Source: Bacteroidales bacterium
Lineage (GTDB): Bacteria; Bacteroidota; Bacteroidia; Bacteroidales; Marinilabiliaceae
Reading direction: 5' to 3'
DNA length: 64,000 bases
NCBI GenBank assembly: GCA_003249255.1
Contig: QKJP01000026.1
Location: 186,001 to 250,000, forward strand
Part shown: positions 28,076 through 38,192 of the stretch, one piece after another
How positions within the stretch are numbered: position 1 is the stretch's first letter
Layout of the letters: every line of letters begins with the position of its first letter
Translations under genes and position numbers: made by a program
Notes under the pieces: generated by a model
Told to the model about the DNA's origin: nothing
The model's database searches: none
The model's input: only the letters and a program-made list of their open reading frames with translations

Positions 28076-29002
28076 ATGAAAAGATTTATTACTAATTCGT
28101 TCTACTTTATCGCTTTAGCTGGTTTAGCTTTAAGTTTTAATGCGTGTGTCTCAGGAAATCAAAAGCAACAAAAGTCTGTTGAAGAAAATATAGTTGGTAC
28201 TGCAGGACCAAATGATGAGATGATGGAGGAGTTTGCTAAATCAAAACTCATTTTTTATTCATTGCCTTCTCCTTTAGAAACTGCAATGTTAATTAAGCGT
28301 TCAGGAGCATCTTTTAATGAAGAGCTGTTAAATCCTTTAGAAAATATAGATAAGTATACGACAAATAAGAAGATGGCTTTAAATTTAGGTGTGTATTCAG
28401 CCGACTTAAGTTATACCAGCTTGTTTGATCAAACACAAAGTTCTATTAAATACATGGCCAATGCTAAAAGATTAGCAGATGGACTTGGGATTTTAGATGC
28501 TATTGATGAAAGTACAATTCATCAGTTGGAAGAAAATATGAATAACAGAGATGTTATCTTAGATATTATTTCTGAAACTTTTATGTCTTCAAATGCTTAC
28601 CTAACCGAAAATAATCGTCCGGCTTTAGCTGCTATGGTTTTAGTTGGTGGATGGGTAGAAGGTTTGTATTTAGCTACAAAACTTAGTAATGGATCACTTG
28701 AGAATAATAAAAAATTAATTGATAGAATAATTTATCAAAAGCTTAGTTTAATAACTGTCATTAATCTTTTAGAAGAATATAAAGAAGAAGAAGATGTAGC
28801 TTCTGTTTTAGCTCAAATGAATCAATTACAAGTTATTTTTGAACAAGTTAAAATTGTTAATACATCTAAAGTGGAAGTTGAAACAGATGCTGAAAATAAA
28901 ACAACAACCTTGAAAGCTGATTCAGAAACCCATATTTCAAAAGATGTATTTGAGAAATTATTAAATAAAGTGGATGAGATAAGAACCGAATTTATTTCGT
29001 AA
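28076..29002 (+). CDS. Lipoprotein of unknown function
   Basis: 308 aa. The N-terminus is a lipoprotein signal with lipobox-like FNAC and Cys24. The mature protein is mostly helical, with long Leu/Ile/Glu-rich segments (about 60-250), and ends in TEFIS. It has no motif I can name. A -7-like TATTTTTG lies at 27997-28004. It is followed 25 bp later by another small exported protein in the same direction, so the two may work together in the envelope. Confidence 0.75.
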   Translation: MKRFITNSFYFIALAGLALSFNACVSGNQKQQKSVEENIVGTAGPNDEMMEEFAKSKLIFYSLPSPLETAMLIKRSGASFNEELLNPLENIDKYTTNKKMALNLGVYSADLSYTSLFDQTQSSIKYMANAKRLADGLGILDAIDESTIHQLEENMNNRDVILDIISETFMSSNAYLTENNRPALAAMVLVGGWVEGLYLATKLSNGSLENNKKLIDRIIYQKLSLITVINLLEEYKEEEDVASVLAQMNQLQVIFEQVKIVNTSKVEVETDAENKTTTLKADSETHISKDVFEKLLNKVDEIRTEFIS

Positions 29003-29027
29003 TTTGTTAGTTTAATTAGGTAGTATT

Positions 29028-29468
29028 ATGAGTAGAGCTTATAAAGCTATCATATCAACAGTTATTGCAATTTTACTTGTGGCAAAAGTAAATGGTCAAT
29101 GTGTTGCTTTTGCTAAAGAATCTTGCAAGAGTAAATTAGAGACCTATGTTCATGATGGTAATTATCATGCTGCCACTTTAAGTGAAGGTGAAGGGGTTGA
29201 GTTGCACAAAACCTTTTTTGAAGGACAAGATTATCGCTTAGTTATTTGTAAAGCTGAAAAATTACCCAATATTTATTTTAAAGTAATTAATGAGTTGGGA
29301 CGTGTTGTTTACGATAATTCAAAAGAAAACTATAAAGCTATATGGGATTTTAATACATCTAAAACCCAAGAACTTACAGTGCAAATAATGGTTACTGAGG
29401 ATTCTGAAAAGCAAGTGTTGTCTGGATGTGTTGCAGTAATGTTTGGAATTAAAAAAATGACGGATTAG
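29028..29468 (+). CDS. Small secreted protein of unknown function
   Basis: 146 aa with a signal peptide (cleavage near KVNG-Q, about residue 24). Three Cys near the mature N-terminus and middle (QCVAF, ESCKSK, VICKAE) and one near the end (SGCVAV) could form disulfides. The body looks like an all-beta domain: EGEGVELHKTFFEGQDYRLVIC, then YFKVINELGRVVYDN. No known family recognised. Its position just behind the lipoprotein gene suggests a shared transcript. A bidirectional terminator follows. Confidence 0.7.
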   Translation: MSRAYKAIISTVIAILLVAKVNGQCVAFAKESCKSKLETYVHDGNYHAATLSEGEGVELHKTFFEGQDYRLVICKAEKLPNIYFKVINELGRVVYDNSKENYKAIWDFNTSKTQELTVQIMVTEDSEKQVLSGCVAVMFGIKKMTD

Positions 29469-29486
29469 TCAGATTTATATAAATAG

Positions 29487-29515
29487 AAAAGCCCAACTTG
29501 GTTGGGCTTTTTTGT
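29487..29515. terminator. Bidirectional terminator between the secreted-protein gene and uvrA
   Basis: Perfect 11-bp stem AAAAGCCCAAC (29487-29497) and GTTGGGCTTTT (29501-29511), loop TTG, T run on the plus strand and A run for the minus strand. Confidence 0.88.
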
Positions 29516-32301
29516 TATTTAAGATATGGTTTTAAGTAGTTGCCTGTATAGCTTTCTTTACACCTTATTAAGTCTTCAGGCCTTCCTTCGAAAACCAGAT
29601 TTCCTCCTTTTTCTCCGCCTTCCGGTCCTAAGTCAATTATCCAATCAGCTGTTTTAATTACATCCATGTTGTGTTCAACAATAATGATGGAATGGCCGTT
29701 TTTAATTAAAGCGTTAAATGCCTCAAGGAGCTTTTTTATATCGTGAAAGTGTAGGCCTGTGGTTGGCTCATCAAAAATAAACATGGTTGGTTCTGCGCGT
29801 TCGTTTGCTAAAAAGGATGCCAGTTTAACGCGTTGACTTTCACCACCAGACAATGTGCTGGAAGCTTGTCCTAATTTTACGTAGCCTATACCTACATCAG
29901 CAAGTGGTTTTAATCTTTTGATGATGCGTTTTTCAGTTGTTTTTGCCTCTGAATTGAAAAAATTAATAGCCTCTTCGATGGTCAATTCAAGGATGTCGTG
30001 GATGTTTTTGTCTTTGTATTTAATTTCCAATACTTCATCTTTGAAGCGTTTTCCCTGGCAACTTTCGCATTGCAATACGATATCTGCCATGAATTGCATT
30101 TCGACTTTTATTACACCTTCTCCTTGGCATTCTTCGCATCTTCCTCCATCTATATTAAAAGAGAAGTGCGAGGGCTTTAATCCGGTTTGTTTAGCCAGTT
30201 GTTGATCAGCCATCAATTTTCTGATCTCATCATAAGCTTTTAAATAGGTAGCAGGATTTGATCTAGAACTTTTACCAATAGGATTTTGATCAACGAATTC
30301 AATGTCTGTTATTTTATCTATTGCTCCATCTAATTTATCAAACGATCCGGTTCTTTCTGCGTATCCTCCAAGGTGTTTCTTTATTGCAGGATATATTATT
30401 GTCTTTACTAAGGTAGATTTACCTGAACCTGAAACTCCTGTTATAACTGTGATGTTATTAAGAGGTATTTTTGTAGTTATGTTTTTAAGGTTGTTTTCAC
30501 AAGCTCCTTTTATTGTTATGTAATCAGAATGATTTCTTCTTGAAATTGGAAGGGGAATGGTCTCCTGCCCATTTAAATATTTTGTTGTTAAGCTTTTTTC
30601 TGAAACCTCCAGTGACTCATAATCTCCTTTAAATATAACTTCACCACCTAGTCTACCAGCCAGTGGACCTATGTCAATAATCTGATCTGCAGATCTAATT
30701 ATATCTTCGTCGTGTTCTACAACGATTACAGTATTACCTATTTTTTTTAAATTTTTGAGTACTTTAATCAGAAGCTCTGTGTCTCTGGAGTGTAATCCAA
30801 TACTTGGTTCATCAAGAATGTATAAGGAGCCAACTAAACTGCTTCCTAGGCTGGTCGCTAAATTGATTCTTTGACTTTCACCACCGGATAGCGTAGATGA
30901 TAGTCTGTTTAAGGTCAGGTAGCCTAATCCTACATTACATAAAAAGTTTATTCGGTTGGTTATTTCAGTATAAAGACGTTTGGCTATTTTTTCCTGATGG
31001 GTGTTGAGTGTGAATTTATTAAATATACTTTGTAAGTCTATTATCGGAATATTGACTAATTCGTTAATTGATTTCCCATTTATCTTTACCCAACTTGCTT
31101 CTTTTTTTAGTCTGGTGCCTTTGCATTCCGGACATGTTGTTTTGCCGCGATAGCGTGAAAGCATTACGCGAAATTGTATTTTGTATTGTTTTTCTTCTAG
31201 GTAACTAAAAAAAGTGTTAATGCCATTGAAATATCGGTTTCCTTCCCATAGAGTGTTTTTTTCTTTTTCGGATAATTGGAAATATGGAGTGTGTACAGGA
31301 AAATTAATGTGATGTGAGTTGTTGATTAATTCTGTTTTCCATGTTTTAAATTTATCACCCTTCCAACAGGCAATAGCATCTTCAAAGATTGACAGGCTTT
31401 TGTTAGGAATAACTAAGTCTTCATCAATACCAATAACGCTGCCAAAACCTTCGCATTTAGGGCAAGCTCCCACCGGATTGTTAAAAGTGAACAGGTGTTC
31501 GGAAGGTTCTTCGAATTCAATGCCATCTAATTCAAATCGGTTTGAAAAATGATATGAAGTAGTTTCTTTGTCATAAGTTTTTACTACTAATTCGCCATTA
31601 CCTTCGTAAAATGCAGTTTGTATAGAATCTCCCAAGCGGTTTATGGTATCTTCATCTCTATTGGCAGATAGCCTGTCTATAACCAAAAGAATTTCATCGT
31701 TATTGTTGAATGAAAATTCATTTTCAAAAAGGTCATCTATTCTCACTAAACTATTGTTTAGTTCTACTCTGCTAAAACCTTGTTTTAATAAAATCTCAAG
31801 TTGCTGCTTAAGTGTACGATCTTCTCGTTTGTGAATTTCAGATAGAATGGCAACCTTAGTTTTGGGCTCAAGGTTAATAATAAAATCAACGACATCTTTT
31901 ACTTGATGGCGTTTTACTACATGACCACTAATGGGAGAAATGGTTTCACCTATACGTGCATATAAAAGTTTGATGTAATCATAAATTTCGGTACTTGTTC
32001 CAACAGTGGATCTGGGATTTCGAGTATTTACTTTTTGTTCTATGGCGATGGCTGGTGGAATACCTTTAATAAAGTCAACTTCAGGTTTATCTAGGCGTCC
32101 TAAAAATTGACGGGCATACGAACTTAAACTTTCAACATACCGTCGTTGACCTTCTGCATATAAAGTGTCAAAAGCCAAAGATGATTTACCGGAACCGGAT
32201 ACTCCGGTTATTACAATGAATTTATTTCGAGGTATGGTTAAATCAATGTTTTTTAAATTGTGAACTCTGGCTCCCTTAATTTGTATGTCGTTCGAACTCA
32301 T
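29515..32301 (-). CDS. uvrA: Excinuclease ABC subunit A
   Basis: 928 aa. DNA-damage recognition ATPase of nucleotide excision repair, working with UvrB. Two ABC modules are complete: Walker A GVSGSGKSS near residue 33 and GVSGSGKST near 620, signatures LSGGESQRINLA and LSGGESQRVKLA, and Walker B LDEPSIGLH and FDEPTTGLH. Zinc-binding Cys sets are CPKCEGFG, CPECKGTR and CEECQGEG...CESCQGKRF. Length is normal for UvrA. It is transcribed alone. Confidence 0.97.
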   Translation of the reverse strand: MSSNDIQIKGARVHNLKNIDLTIPRNKFIVITGVSGSGKSSLAFDTLYAEGQRRYVESLSSYARQFLGRLDKPEVDFIKGIPPAIAIEQKVNTRNPRSTVGTSTEIYDYIKLLYARIGETISPISGHVVKRHQVKDVVDFIINLEPKTKVAILSEIHKREDRTLKQQLEILLKQGFSRVELNNSLVRIDDLFENEFSFNNNDEILLVIDRLSANRDEDTINRLGDSIQTAFYEGNGELVVKTYDKETTSYHFSNRFELDGIEFEEPSEHLFTFNNPVGACPKCEGFGSVIGIDEDLVIPNKSLSIFEDAIACWKGDKFKTWKTELINNSHHINFPVHTPYFQLSEKEKNTLWEGNRYFNGINTFFSYLEEKQYKIQFRVMLSRYRGKTTCPECKGTRLKKEASWVKINGKSINELVNIPIIDLQSIFNKFTLNTHQEKIAKRLYTEITNRINFLCNVGLGYLTLNRLSSTLSGGESQRINLATSLGSSLVGSLYILDEPSIGLHSRDTELLIKVLKNLKKIGNTVIVVEHDEDIIRSADQIIDIGPLAGRLGGEVIFKGDYESLEVSEKSLTTKYLNGQETIPLPISRRNHSDYITIKGACENNLKNITTKIPLNNITVITGVSGSGKSTLVKTIIYPAIKKHLGGYAERTGSFDKLDGAIDKITDIEFVDQNPIGKSSRSNPATYLKAYDEIRKLMADQQLAKQTGLKPSHFSFNIDGGRCEECQGEGVIKVEMQFMADIVLQCESCQGKRFKDEVLEIKYKDKNIHDILELTIEEAINFFNSEAKTTEKRIIKRLKPLADVGIGYVKLGQASSTLSGGESQRVKLASFLANERAEPTMFIFDEPTTGLHFHDIKKLLEAFNALIKNGHSIIIVEHNMDVIKTADWIIDLGPEGGEKGGNLVFEGRPEDLIRCKESYTGNYLKPYLK

Positions 32302-32484
32302 ATTTCCCTTTTTAATATAAGGGATAAAGATAAAATAGGTTTAGGTAATAGATAGGGAAATAATGAATAAAAGTTTGATTTGTTATTTTTTTTTGTTTTT
32401 TTTACACTTTGTAAATTATTTCAACAACTAAACAAAATTGCCTATTGGTACACTTTTACAAGATTTAATTTAAAAAAGAGTGGT

Positions 32485-33075
32485 ATGAAAAAGCTTAAAA
32501 CGCTTTCGGACGACTGTCTTGTGAAAGGATTTATAGCAGGTAATGCTAGTTGTATAGATGTTTTGATTGAACGTCATAAAAGTAAGATCTTCTCTTACGT
32601 TTTAATGTGTGTTAAGCAACAAGAGCTTGCTGAAGACATTTTTCAAGAATCATTTATTAGAGTCATTCGATCATTAAAAAGAGGAAAGTATTCGGATACC
32701 GGAAAGTTTTCTTCCTGGGTAATGCGTATTTCCCATAATTTGATTATTGACCATTTTAGAAAGCAAAAAAATCAATCTGTAGTTTCAAATGATAATTACG
32801 AGTTTGATTTGTTTAATTCAGTAAAATTTTCTGAGAAATCTGTCGAAGAGAAATTGGTATATAATCAAATTTTAAGTGAGGTAGGGGATTTGGTGAAATT
32901 GCTTCCGGATAATCAAAGGGAAGTGGTGGAATTGCGTCACTATATGGGGCTTAGTTTTAAAGAGGTTGCAGAGGAGACGAATGTAAGTATTAATACTGCC
33001 TTGGGGCGAATGCGCTATGCCTTAATAAATTTGCGTCGATTAATGGAAGAGAAAAACATTTCATTAAGTATTTGA
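32485..33075 (+). CDS. ECF-type RNA polymerase sigma factor
   Basis: 196 aa from the ATG at 32485; an upstream extension from 32380 has no family similarity and is omitted. Region 2 is recognisable (ELAEDIFQESFIRVIRSLKRG, then FSSWVMRISHNLIIDHFRK) and region 4 contains the helix-turn-helix LPDNQREVVELRHYMGLSFKEVAEETNVSINTALGRMR. No anti-sigma factor with a TM segment lies next to it; instead a 70-aa soluble protein follows after 54 bp. Regulon and signal are unknown. Confidence 0.9.
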   Translation: MKKLKTLSDDCLVKGFIAGNASCIDVLIERHKSKIFSYVLMCVKQQELAEDIFQESFIRVIRSLKRGKYSDTGKFSSWVMRISHNLIIDHFRKQKNQSVVSNDNYEFDLFNSVKFSEKSVEEKLVYNQILSEVGDLVKLLPDNQREVVELRHYMGLSFKEVAEETNVSINTALGRMRYALINLRRLMEEKNISLSI

Positions 33076-33129
33076 AATGTTAATACTAAATTAAAATTAT
33101 TTGCGTTATAGGAATAGTACAATTAATCT

Positions 33130-33342
33130 ATGCCTATGATGAATTTATACACTCAAAAATTGAGTTCCATCGAAAAAGAGGTTGATCTGTGGTATGAAGT
33201 ATTTGAATCCTTTTCAGATGAAGAGGCTCAGGTGTCTTTACAGCAGCCTTCGGAAAACTGTTTGAACCATATAAAAAGCTTTGCAAGAGCTTATGAGAGT
33301 TTGGCAGTAATGAATGAACCTAAAGATTTAATTTTAAATTAA
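33130..33342 (+). CDS. Small protein downstream of the ECF sigma factor, unknown
   Basis: 70 aa, soluble, acidic, without signal or TM segment. Two helices are likely (about 5-30 and 40-60). Coding is supported by position 54 bp after the sigma gene in the same direction and by its end meeting the converging glycosyltransferase gene with a 4-base overlap. It takes the place normally held by an anti-sigma factor, so a regulatory role is possible, but there is no motif evidence. Confidence 0.5.
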   Translation: MPMMNLYTQKLSSIEKEVDLWYEVFESFSDEEAQVSLQQPSENCLNHIKSFARAYESLAVMNEPKDLILN

Positions 33343-34334
33343 TCGTAAAATGATTGGGCAAAGCGTTGGAAATTACCTTTGCCCATTATTATTCTTACCC
33401 AAAAAGCATTAATAAAACCACTGCCATACCCGAATAACTGGACGAATGAGGCTAGGATGCTTAGGGTTGCTACGTTGAGTGATTTCATTTGCTTCCAGGC
33501 ATCCAGTAAAATGATTGCTGGAAATGCTAAAATCAGCCACCAGAATACATTAGAGACGAATATTGCCAATAGTATAGCGATGGGGTAAGCGATGGTAAAT
33601 AAGGAGGGTAGTAAATGAACTACCTTTAGGGTGTTTTTGTGTTTTAAAGCTAAGTCTACTCTGGCGATGCCTGAGTTAAATACTTGTTTATAAAAAGAAT
33701 AAAATTTTGTTCTCCTTTTGTGGTAAACGAAGGCTGTATTGATAAGTCCAACTTTTAATCCAGCTTCATTGGCTCTCATACTAAAGTCTAGATCTTCACC
33801 AAATCTCATGTTTGAAAATCCTCCAAGTTGATCGAAATGTTTTTTTGAAATACCCAAATTAAAGCTGCGCGGATAGAATTTATCCATTTTCTTTTTGCCA
33901 CCTCTTATACCCCCTGTCGTTATGGTAGATGTCATGGAGTAACTAATTGCTTTTTGGATTGGAGTAAAAAATGTGTGTGCTTTATCGGGCCCTCCAAAGC
34001 AATCAAGTTTATGTTCTTCGATGTAGTTAAAGACGAGTTCGAAATAATTAGAGGGTACAATGCAGTCCGAATCAAAAAAGACTAGCATTGAACCTTTGGC
34101 TTTTGAAGCTCCGAGGTTTCTAGCAATGCCTGGACCCGAATTTTCCTGAAAAAAATATTTTAAGTCTAGTTGTGAATAGTATGGTTCAATCACTTGATCG
34201 CATTTGTTGGAGGAGCCATCTTCAACAACGATTACTTCAAATGTGCCTTTTACCGATTGAAGAGTTAGGGATTCTAATAACTCTACAATTTCATCAGGTC
34301 TATTGTATACGGGTATTATAACAGAGAACTGCAT
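33339..34334 (-). CDS. Family 2 glycosyltransferase with membrane anchor
   Basis: 331 aa. The GT-A core begins at once (FSVIIPVYNRPDEI), with VVEDGSS, the metal-binding region FFDSDCIVPS (DSD) and the acceptor motif GFSNMRFGEDLDFSMRA (ED). The C-terminal part (about 235-310) has two to three TM helices, placing it at the inner membrane. It likely adds sugars to a lipid-linked or surface polysaccharide. No other polysaccharide genes are nearby, so the product is unknown. A TATCTTTA sequence upstream may be its -7 element. Confidence 0.88.
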   Translation of the reverse strand: MQFSVIIPVYNRPDEIVELLESLTLQSVKGTFEVIVVEDGSSNKCDQVIEPYYSQLDLKYFFQENSGPGIARNLGASKAKGSMLVFFDSDCIVPSNYFELVFNYIEEHKLDCFGGPDKAHTFFTPIQKAISYSMTSTITTGGIRGGKKKMDKFYPRSFNLGISKKHFDQLGGFSNMRFGEDLDFSMRANEAGLKVGLINTAFVYHKRRTKFYSFYKQVFNSGIARVDLALKHKNTLKVVHLLPSLFTIAYPIAILLAIFVSNVFWWLILAFPAIILLDAWKQMKSLNVATLSILASFVQLFGYGSGFINAFWVRIIMGKGNFQRFAQSFYD

Positions 34335-34675
34335 TTTTCAATTGGATTTGTTGTAAAGATAGTATTTATAAGGGCTTAATATTGTGAATAAATGTTAAAC
34401 AAGGTATTGGTAGGTCAATTATGTATAGTTGCTTTATTGTTCTTTTGTTAAATTTTTAAATTTAAAAAGTTTTCTTTTGTTTGTTAATGTGTTTGTTTAT
34501 AATTAAATATGTTAATGTATAGTGAGTTTATAGAAATGAAATTTTATAAGAAGTATTGTCTTGGATTTTTTTTGATTCTAATAAAAAATAAGCAAATTTG
34601 CAAGTTGTGTTGAACGGATTGAAGTTTAGACATAAAATATATTATTTAATTATAAATACTTAATAGTTAGGCAAG
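34335..34675. other. Divergent intergenic region between the glycosyltransferase gene and pfp
   Basis: 341 AT-rich bases without a gene. Runs such as TTTTTTTTGATTCTAATAAAAAATAAG occur, but no TAnnTTTG with a matching -33 is clear for pfp. Confidence 0.3.
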
Positions 34676-36322
34676 ATGATTAAAAGTCCATTGCAAATTG
34701 CAAGAGAGAACTACAGCCCTAAGTTACCTTCATCGTTAAAAGGAGCTGTAAAGATTGTAGAAGGAAAAAAGACAGAATCTGTAGCAGATCAAGCTGAGAT
34801 TGAAAAATTATTTCCTAACACGTATGGTATGCCCTTGCTTACCTTTGAAAAAGGTGAAGCAACATCAAAAGAGGCAGTTAATGTAGGTGTTATTCTTTCA
34901 GGAGGACAAGCGCCAGGTGGTCATAATGTGATTTCAGGTATTTTTGATGGAATTAAAAAGTTAAATCCCAATAGTAAATTATATGGGTTTTTAGGTGGTC
35001 CCGGTGGTTTAGTAGACAATGAATATATTGAATTAACAGCAGATATTGTTGATCATTATCGTAATACAGGTGGTTTTGATATTATTGGTTCTGGTCGTAC
35101 TAAATTAGAGGAAACTGATCAGTTTGATCAAGGTTTAGAGAACTGTAAAAAGTTAGGGATTACCGCTCTTGTCATTATTGGTGGTGACGATTCAAATACA
35201 AATGCTTGTGTTTTAGCTGAGTATTATGCTCAAAAAAATGCCGGTGTTCAGGTGATTGGTTGTCCAAAAACAATTGATGGTGACCTTAAAAATGAAATGA
35301 TTGAAACTTCATTTGGTTTTGATACTGCTTGTAAAGTATACAGTGAGTTAATCGGAAACATTCAAAGAGATGCTAACTCAGCTAAAAAATACTGGCATTT
35401 TATTAAATTAATGGGACGTTCAGCTTCTCACATTGGTTTAGAGTGTGCTTTACAAACTCAGCCAAACATGTGTATTATTTCTGAGGAAGTTGAAGCAAAG
35501 CAATTAACATTGGATGATGTTGTAACGTCAATTGCTGATGTTGTGGCAAAGCGTGCTGCAAAAGGGGATAATTTTGGTACCGTTCTTATTCCGGAAGGTT
35601 TAGTGGAGTTTATTCCTGCAATGAAAAAACTTATTGCTGAATTAAATGAATATTTAGCACATAATGAAGAAGCTGTAAATGCTTTAGAAGGAAATAAGGA
35701 AAAGAGAGACTTAGTGGCGGAAAATTTATCAGCAGAGTCTCAAGAAGTATTTAATTCTCTTCCAAACAATATTGCAAACCAGTTAATGGCAGATCGTGAT
35801 CCACATGGTAATGTTCAGGTTTCTTTAATCGAGACAGAAAAGATGTTGATTGACATGGTTAAGGTGAAGTTAAAGAAGATGAAAAAAGCAGGTGAGTTTC
35901 AAGGGAAATTTGCTGGACAGCCACACTTCTTTGGATATGAAGGACGTTGTGCCGCACCATCAAATTTTGATGCTGATTACTGTTATTCTCTTGGTTTTAC
36001 GGCTTCGGTATTAATTGGTGAAGGTAAAACCGGTTACATGGCATCAGTTCGTAATACAACCGGATCTGCTGATGAATGGATTGCAGGAGGTGTACCTGTT
36101 ACAATGATGATGAATATGGAGCGTCGTCATGGTAAGATGAAGCCTGTTATTCAGAAAGCTTTGGTCGAATTAGATGGAGCACCATTTAAATTCTTTGCGT
36201 CAGTAAGAGATGAGTGGGCTATGAAATCTGAGTATGTTTATCCGGGCCCAATTCAGTATTTTGGTCCTTCTGAAGTTTGTGATATTACCACTAAAACTTT
36301 AGCCTTAGAGCAAGGTAAATAA
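34676..36322 (+). CDS. pfp: PPi-dependent 6-phosphofructokinase
   Basis: 548 aa, the long (plant-type beta subunit-like) form. Phosphorylates fructose 6-phosphate with pyrophosphate reversibly, so it serves glycolysis and gluconeogenesis. The phosphate-site sequence [11 protein letters not shown] (Asp-Asp in place of the Gly of ATP-dependent enzymes) and PKTIDGDL fix the PPi specificity; [10 protein letters not shown] and the MGRSASHI segment bind substrate. It is usual in anaerobic Bacteroidota. A terminator follows. Confidence 0.96.
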   Translation: MIKSPLQIARENYSPKLPSSLKGAVKIVEGKKTESVADQAEIEKLFPNTYGMPLLTFEKGEATSKEAVNVGVILSGGQAPGGHNVISGIFDGIKKLNPNSKLYGFLGGPGGLVDNEYIELTADIVDHYRNTGGFDIIGSGRTKLEETDQFDQGLENCKKLGITALVIIGGDDSNTNACVLAEYYAQKNAGVQVIGCPKTIDGDLKNEMIETSFGFDTACKVYSELIGNIQRDANSAKKYWHFIKLMGRSASHIGLECALQTQPNMCIISEEVEAKQLTLDDVVTSIADVVAKRAAKGDNFGTVLIPEGLVEFIPAMKKLIAELNEYLAHNEEAVNALEGNKEKRDLVAENLSAESQEVFNSLPNNIANQLMADRDPHGNVQVSLIETEKMLIDMVKVKLKKMKKAGEFQGKFAGQPHFFGYEGRCAAPSNFDADYCYSLGFTASVLIGEGKTGYMASVRNTTGSADEWIAGGVPVTMMMNMERRHGKMKPVIQKALVELDGAPFKFFASVRDEWAMKSEYVYPGPIQYFGPSEVCDITTKTLALEQGK

Positions 36323-36346
36323 GCCTACTAAAATGGTAAAAAATAT

Positions 36347-36380
36347 AAACCTGCAATTCTTTATAATTGCAGGTTTTTTT
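36347..36380 (+). terminator. Intrinsic terminator after pfp
   Basis: 12-bp perfect stem AAACCTGCAATT (36347-36358) and AATTGCAGGTTT (36365-36376), loop CTTTAT, followed by T run that merges into the -7-like TATATTTG (36380-36387) before the Rrf2 gene. Confidence 0.85.
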
Positions 36381-36387
36381 ATATTTG
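36380..36387 (+). promoter_or_regulatory. Putative -7 element of the Rrf2-family gene
   Basis: TATATTTG matches TAnnTTTG, 48 bases before the start. A -33 box at the usual spacing is not evident because the pfp terminator occupies that place. Confidence 0.4.
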
Positions 36388-36434
36388 CACACAATCAATT
36401 ATTTAAGTAATTAATTTCTTTAATCACCGAAATT

Positions 36435-36836
36435 ATGTCAAAGATAGTTACCTTATCTGAAGCTGCGTCTATTGCATTACATTCTATGGTTTTAATTGCA
36501 AGAAGTGAAGAGAAGCTTAATGTGGGGCAGATAGCCGAAAAGATAGATAGTTCAAAGCATCATGTTGCTAAGGTAATGCAACGTTTGGCTAAAGAGAATT
36601 TTGTATCGTCTAATAGAGGCCCAAGTGGGGGTTTTGTGTTAAAGAAGGATCCTCAAGAAGTAACTCTTTTAGAAATTTATGAAGCTATTGAAGGAGCTGT
36701 TGTGATTCAAAATTGCCCTGGTGACAAGCCAACTTGTCCTTTTGGAGGTTGTTTGTTGGGCGATTTATCAACAAATATGACTAAGGAATTTAAGAAGTAT
36801 ATGGAGCAAAAAACGCTTAGCGATTATTTAAGTTAA
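36435..36836 (+). CDS. Rrf2-family transcriptional regulator
   Basis: 133 aa. N-terminal winged helix (SEAASIALHSMVLIA, KIDSSKHHVAKVMQRLA) typical of Rrf2. Three cysteines in NCPGDKPTCPFGGC are placed like the [2Fe-2S] or similar cluster ligands of IscR/NsrR/RsrR, so it is probably an iron-sulfur sensing repressor of redox, NO or cluster status. No Isc or Suf gene is adjacent. Its end overlaps the converging M90 peptidase gene by four bases. Confidence 0.88.
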   Translation: MSKIVTLSEAASIALHSMVLIARSEEKLNVGQIAEKIDSSKHHVAKVMQRLAKENFVSSNRGPSGGFVLKKDPQEVTLLEIYEAIEGAVVIQNCPGDKPTCPFGGCLLGDLSTNMTKEFKKYMEQKTLSDYLS

Positions 36837-38185
36837 GCGCGTTTTATTACCCACTTTTGGTCTTGCTTTACTAAAATGTCTCTTTTCATTAATTCTTTTT
36901 GAAGTCTTTTTATAGATGGATAACGGGTGTATAGGGGGACTTCGATTTCTTTCACTATTTCGTCTTCCAAATAGATGATGTTTAATTCATAAAGCGTCAG
37001 CAGATATGAGAACTCAACGTAAAGAATATTAGTCTGGTGAATACTTTGAATGGAGGAAGACCAAAAATTATGCTTAATGATTAAATAATCGCCAAGTAAT
37101 TTTAATTTTTTCGCTTTTATACCAAGATAGCCCATGATTACAGCAAAATAGCCTAATAAAATGGTGTAGTTTGCATTAGGTTTTATGAGGTAGTTAATTA
37201 CAAAGGGTATTGTAATAATGTAAAACAATGCGATGCCAAAGCCGGGAAATAAAATTTTCCATGACGGTTTTATTGTGATGCTTGGTTTAAGGGAAAGATA
37301 ACTTCCTTCCGGTATTTGGTTTTTAAATTGGTGATTTTGTGGTGTGATAAATCCTCTATGAAGTTTATGAAAGGGATCCTGGTTAAGTATTCTACATAGT
37401 TCGTAGTATAATTCAGGCAGGTTTGATTGAAAATCCTGAGGATCTTCAAAAAAATGTTCTACTGCTACTGAAAAGAATTCTCTTAGGTTTGTTCCACCAT
37501 AGGAGCGAAAAGTACTTTCATTAGAGGTTCTTATTTTTAGCAATTCTGAAATGGCAGTTTTCTGAAAATGCTCCATTAGCCTTCTTAAATAGTACTTTCT
37601 TCCCTGCGATAAGAATAATGAAAGGTCTAAGGCATGTGCCATTTCATGAAGGCCAAGATTTATCTTGTCGTGAGAATTTGCATAACCGTTTATGAAATCT
37701 TCCCATGATAATACAATTTCTCCTTTTAGGTTTACTTCACCTTTATGAAAAGCATGTGTAAGCTTGTTGTAGTATGCTTTTTCATGAATTTTTATGGTTT
37801 TGAATCGATCAAAGCTTATTTTTGGGAGCCCAAATGTTAATTGAACAGCCGATGCTGCTACAAGTATTTTTCTTTCTTCATTTACTTCCTTATCATCTTC
37901 TTGAAAAAAGCTTGTTGTGTTAATGAATTTAATTACGCGCTGTATAAATTCTATTTTTAGTTCCTGAGGGAGTTCTCTATAATAAGGAAAGCTGGAGTAT
38001 AAAACTTCTTCTGGGTATTTGCCTGAGAAGTGTCGACTTTTGATTTTTACTTTAAAGCTTTCTGATTTTAAAAAGTTATGATAACCCTTCACTAACATCA
38101 AAATAGGTATTCCTATCGTGAAAATGATAATTGTTGTAAGGATGATTAGGTCTTGGTTTTCACTTGTATTCAGAAATGTTGGCAT
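36833..38185 (-). CDS. MtfA-type zinc metallopeptidase (M90), membrane-bound
   Basis: 450 aa. N-terminal TM helix (about 12-34), then a peptidase domain with the zinc motif LHEMAHALD (about residue 180; HExxH) and further conserved segments FRSYGGTNLREFFSVAVEHFFEDP, where the Glu is the likely third ligand. After this come two TM helices and a C-terminal domain resembling a PH-like membrane domain, making it longer than E. coli MtfA (265 aa). The target is unknown; in E. coli MtfA binds the Mlc repressor. It is 7 bp downstream of rsmE on the same strand, suggesting co-transcription. Confidence 0.82.
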   Translation of the reverse strand: MPTFLNTSENQDLIILTTIIIFTIGIPILMLVKGYHNFLKSESFKVKIKSRHFSGKYPEEVLYSSFPYYRELPQELKIEFIQRVIKFINTTSFFQEDDKEVNEERKILVAASAVQLTFGLPKISFDRFKTIKIHEKAYYNKLTHAFHKGEVNLKGEIVLSWEDFINGYANSHDKINLGLHEMAHALDLSLFLSQGRKYYLRRLMEHFQKTAISELLKIRTSNESTFRSYGGTNLREFFSVAVEHFFEDPQDFQSNLPELYYELCRILNQDPFHKLHRGFITPQNHQFKNQIPEGSYLSLKPSITIKPSWKILFPGFGIALFYIITIPFVINYLIKPNANYTILLGYFAVIMGYLGIKAKKLKLLGDYLIIKHNFWSSSIQSIHQTNILYVEFSYLLTLYELNIIYLEDEIVKEIEVPLYTRYPSIKRLQKELMKRDILVKQDQKWVIKRA

Positions 38186-38192
38186 TCGGGGT

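Noticed and set aside
32380-32484. N-terminal extension of the ECF sigma factor
   Set aside because: The extra residues are aromatic-rich and unlike the family; region 2 begins after the ATG at 32485.
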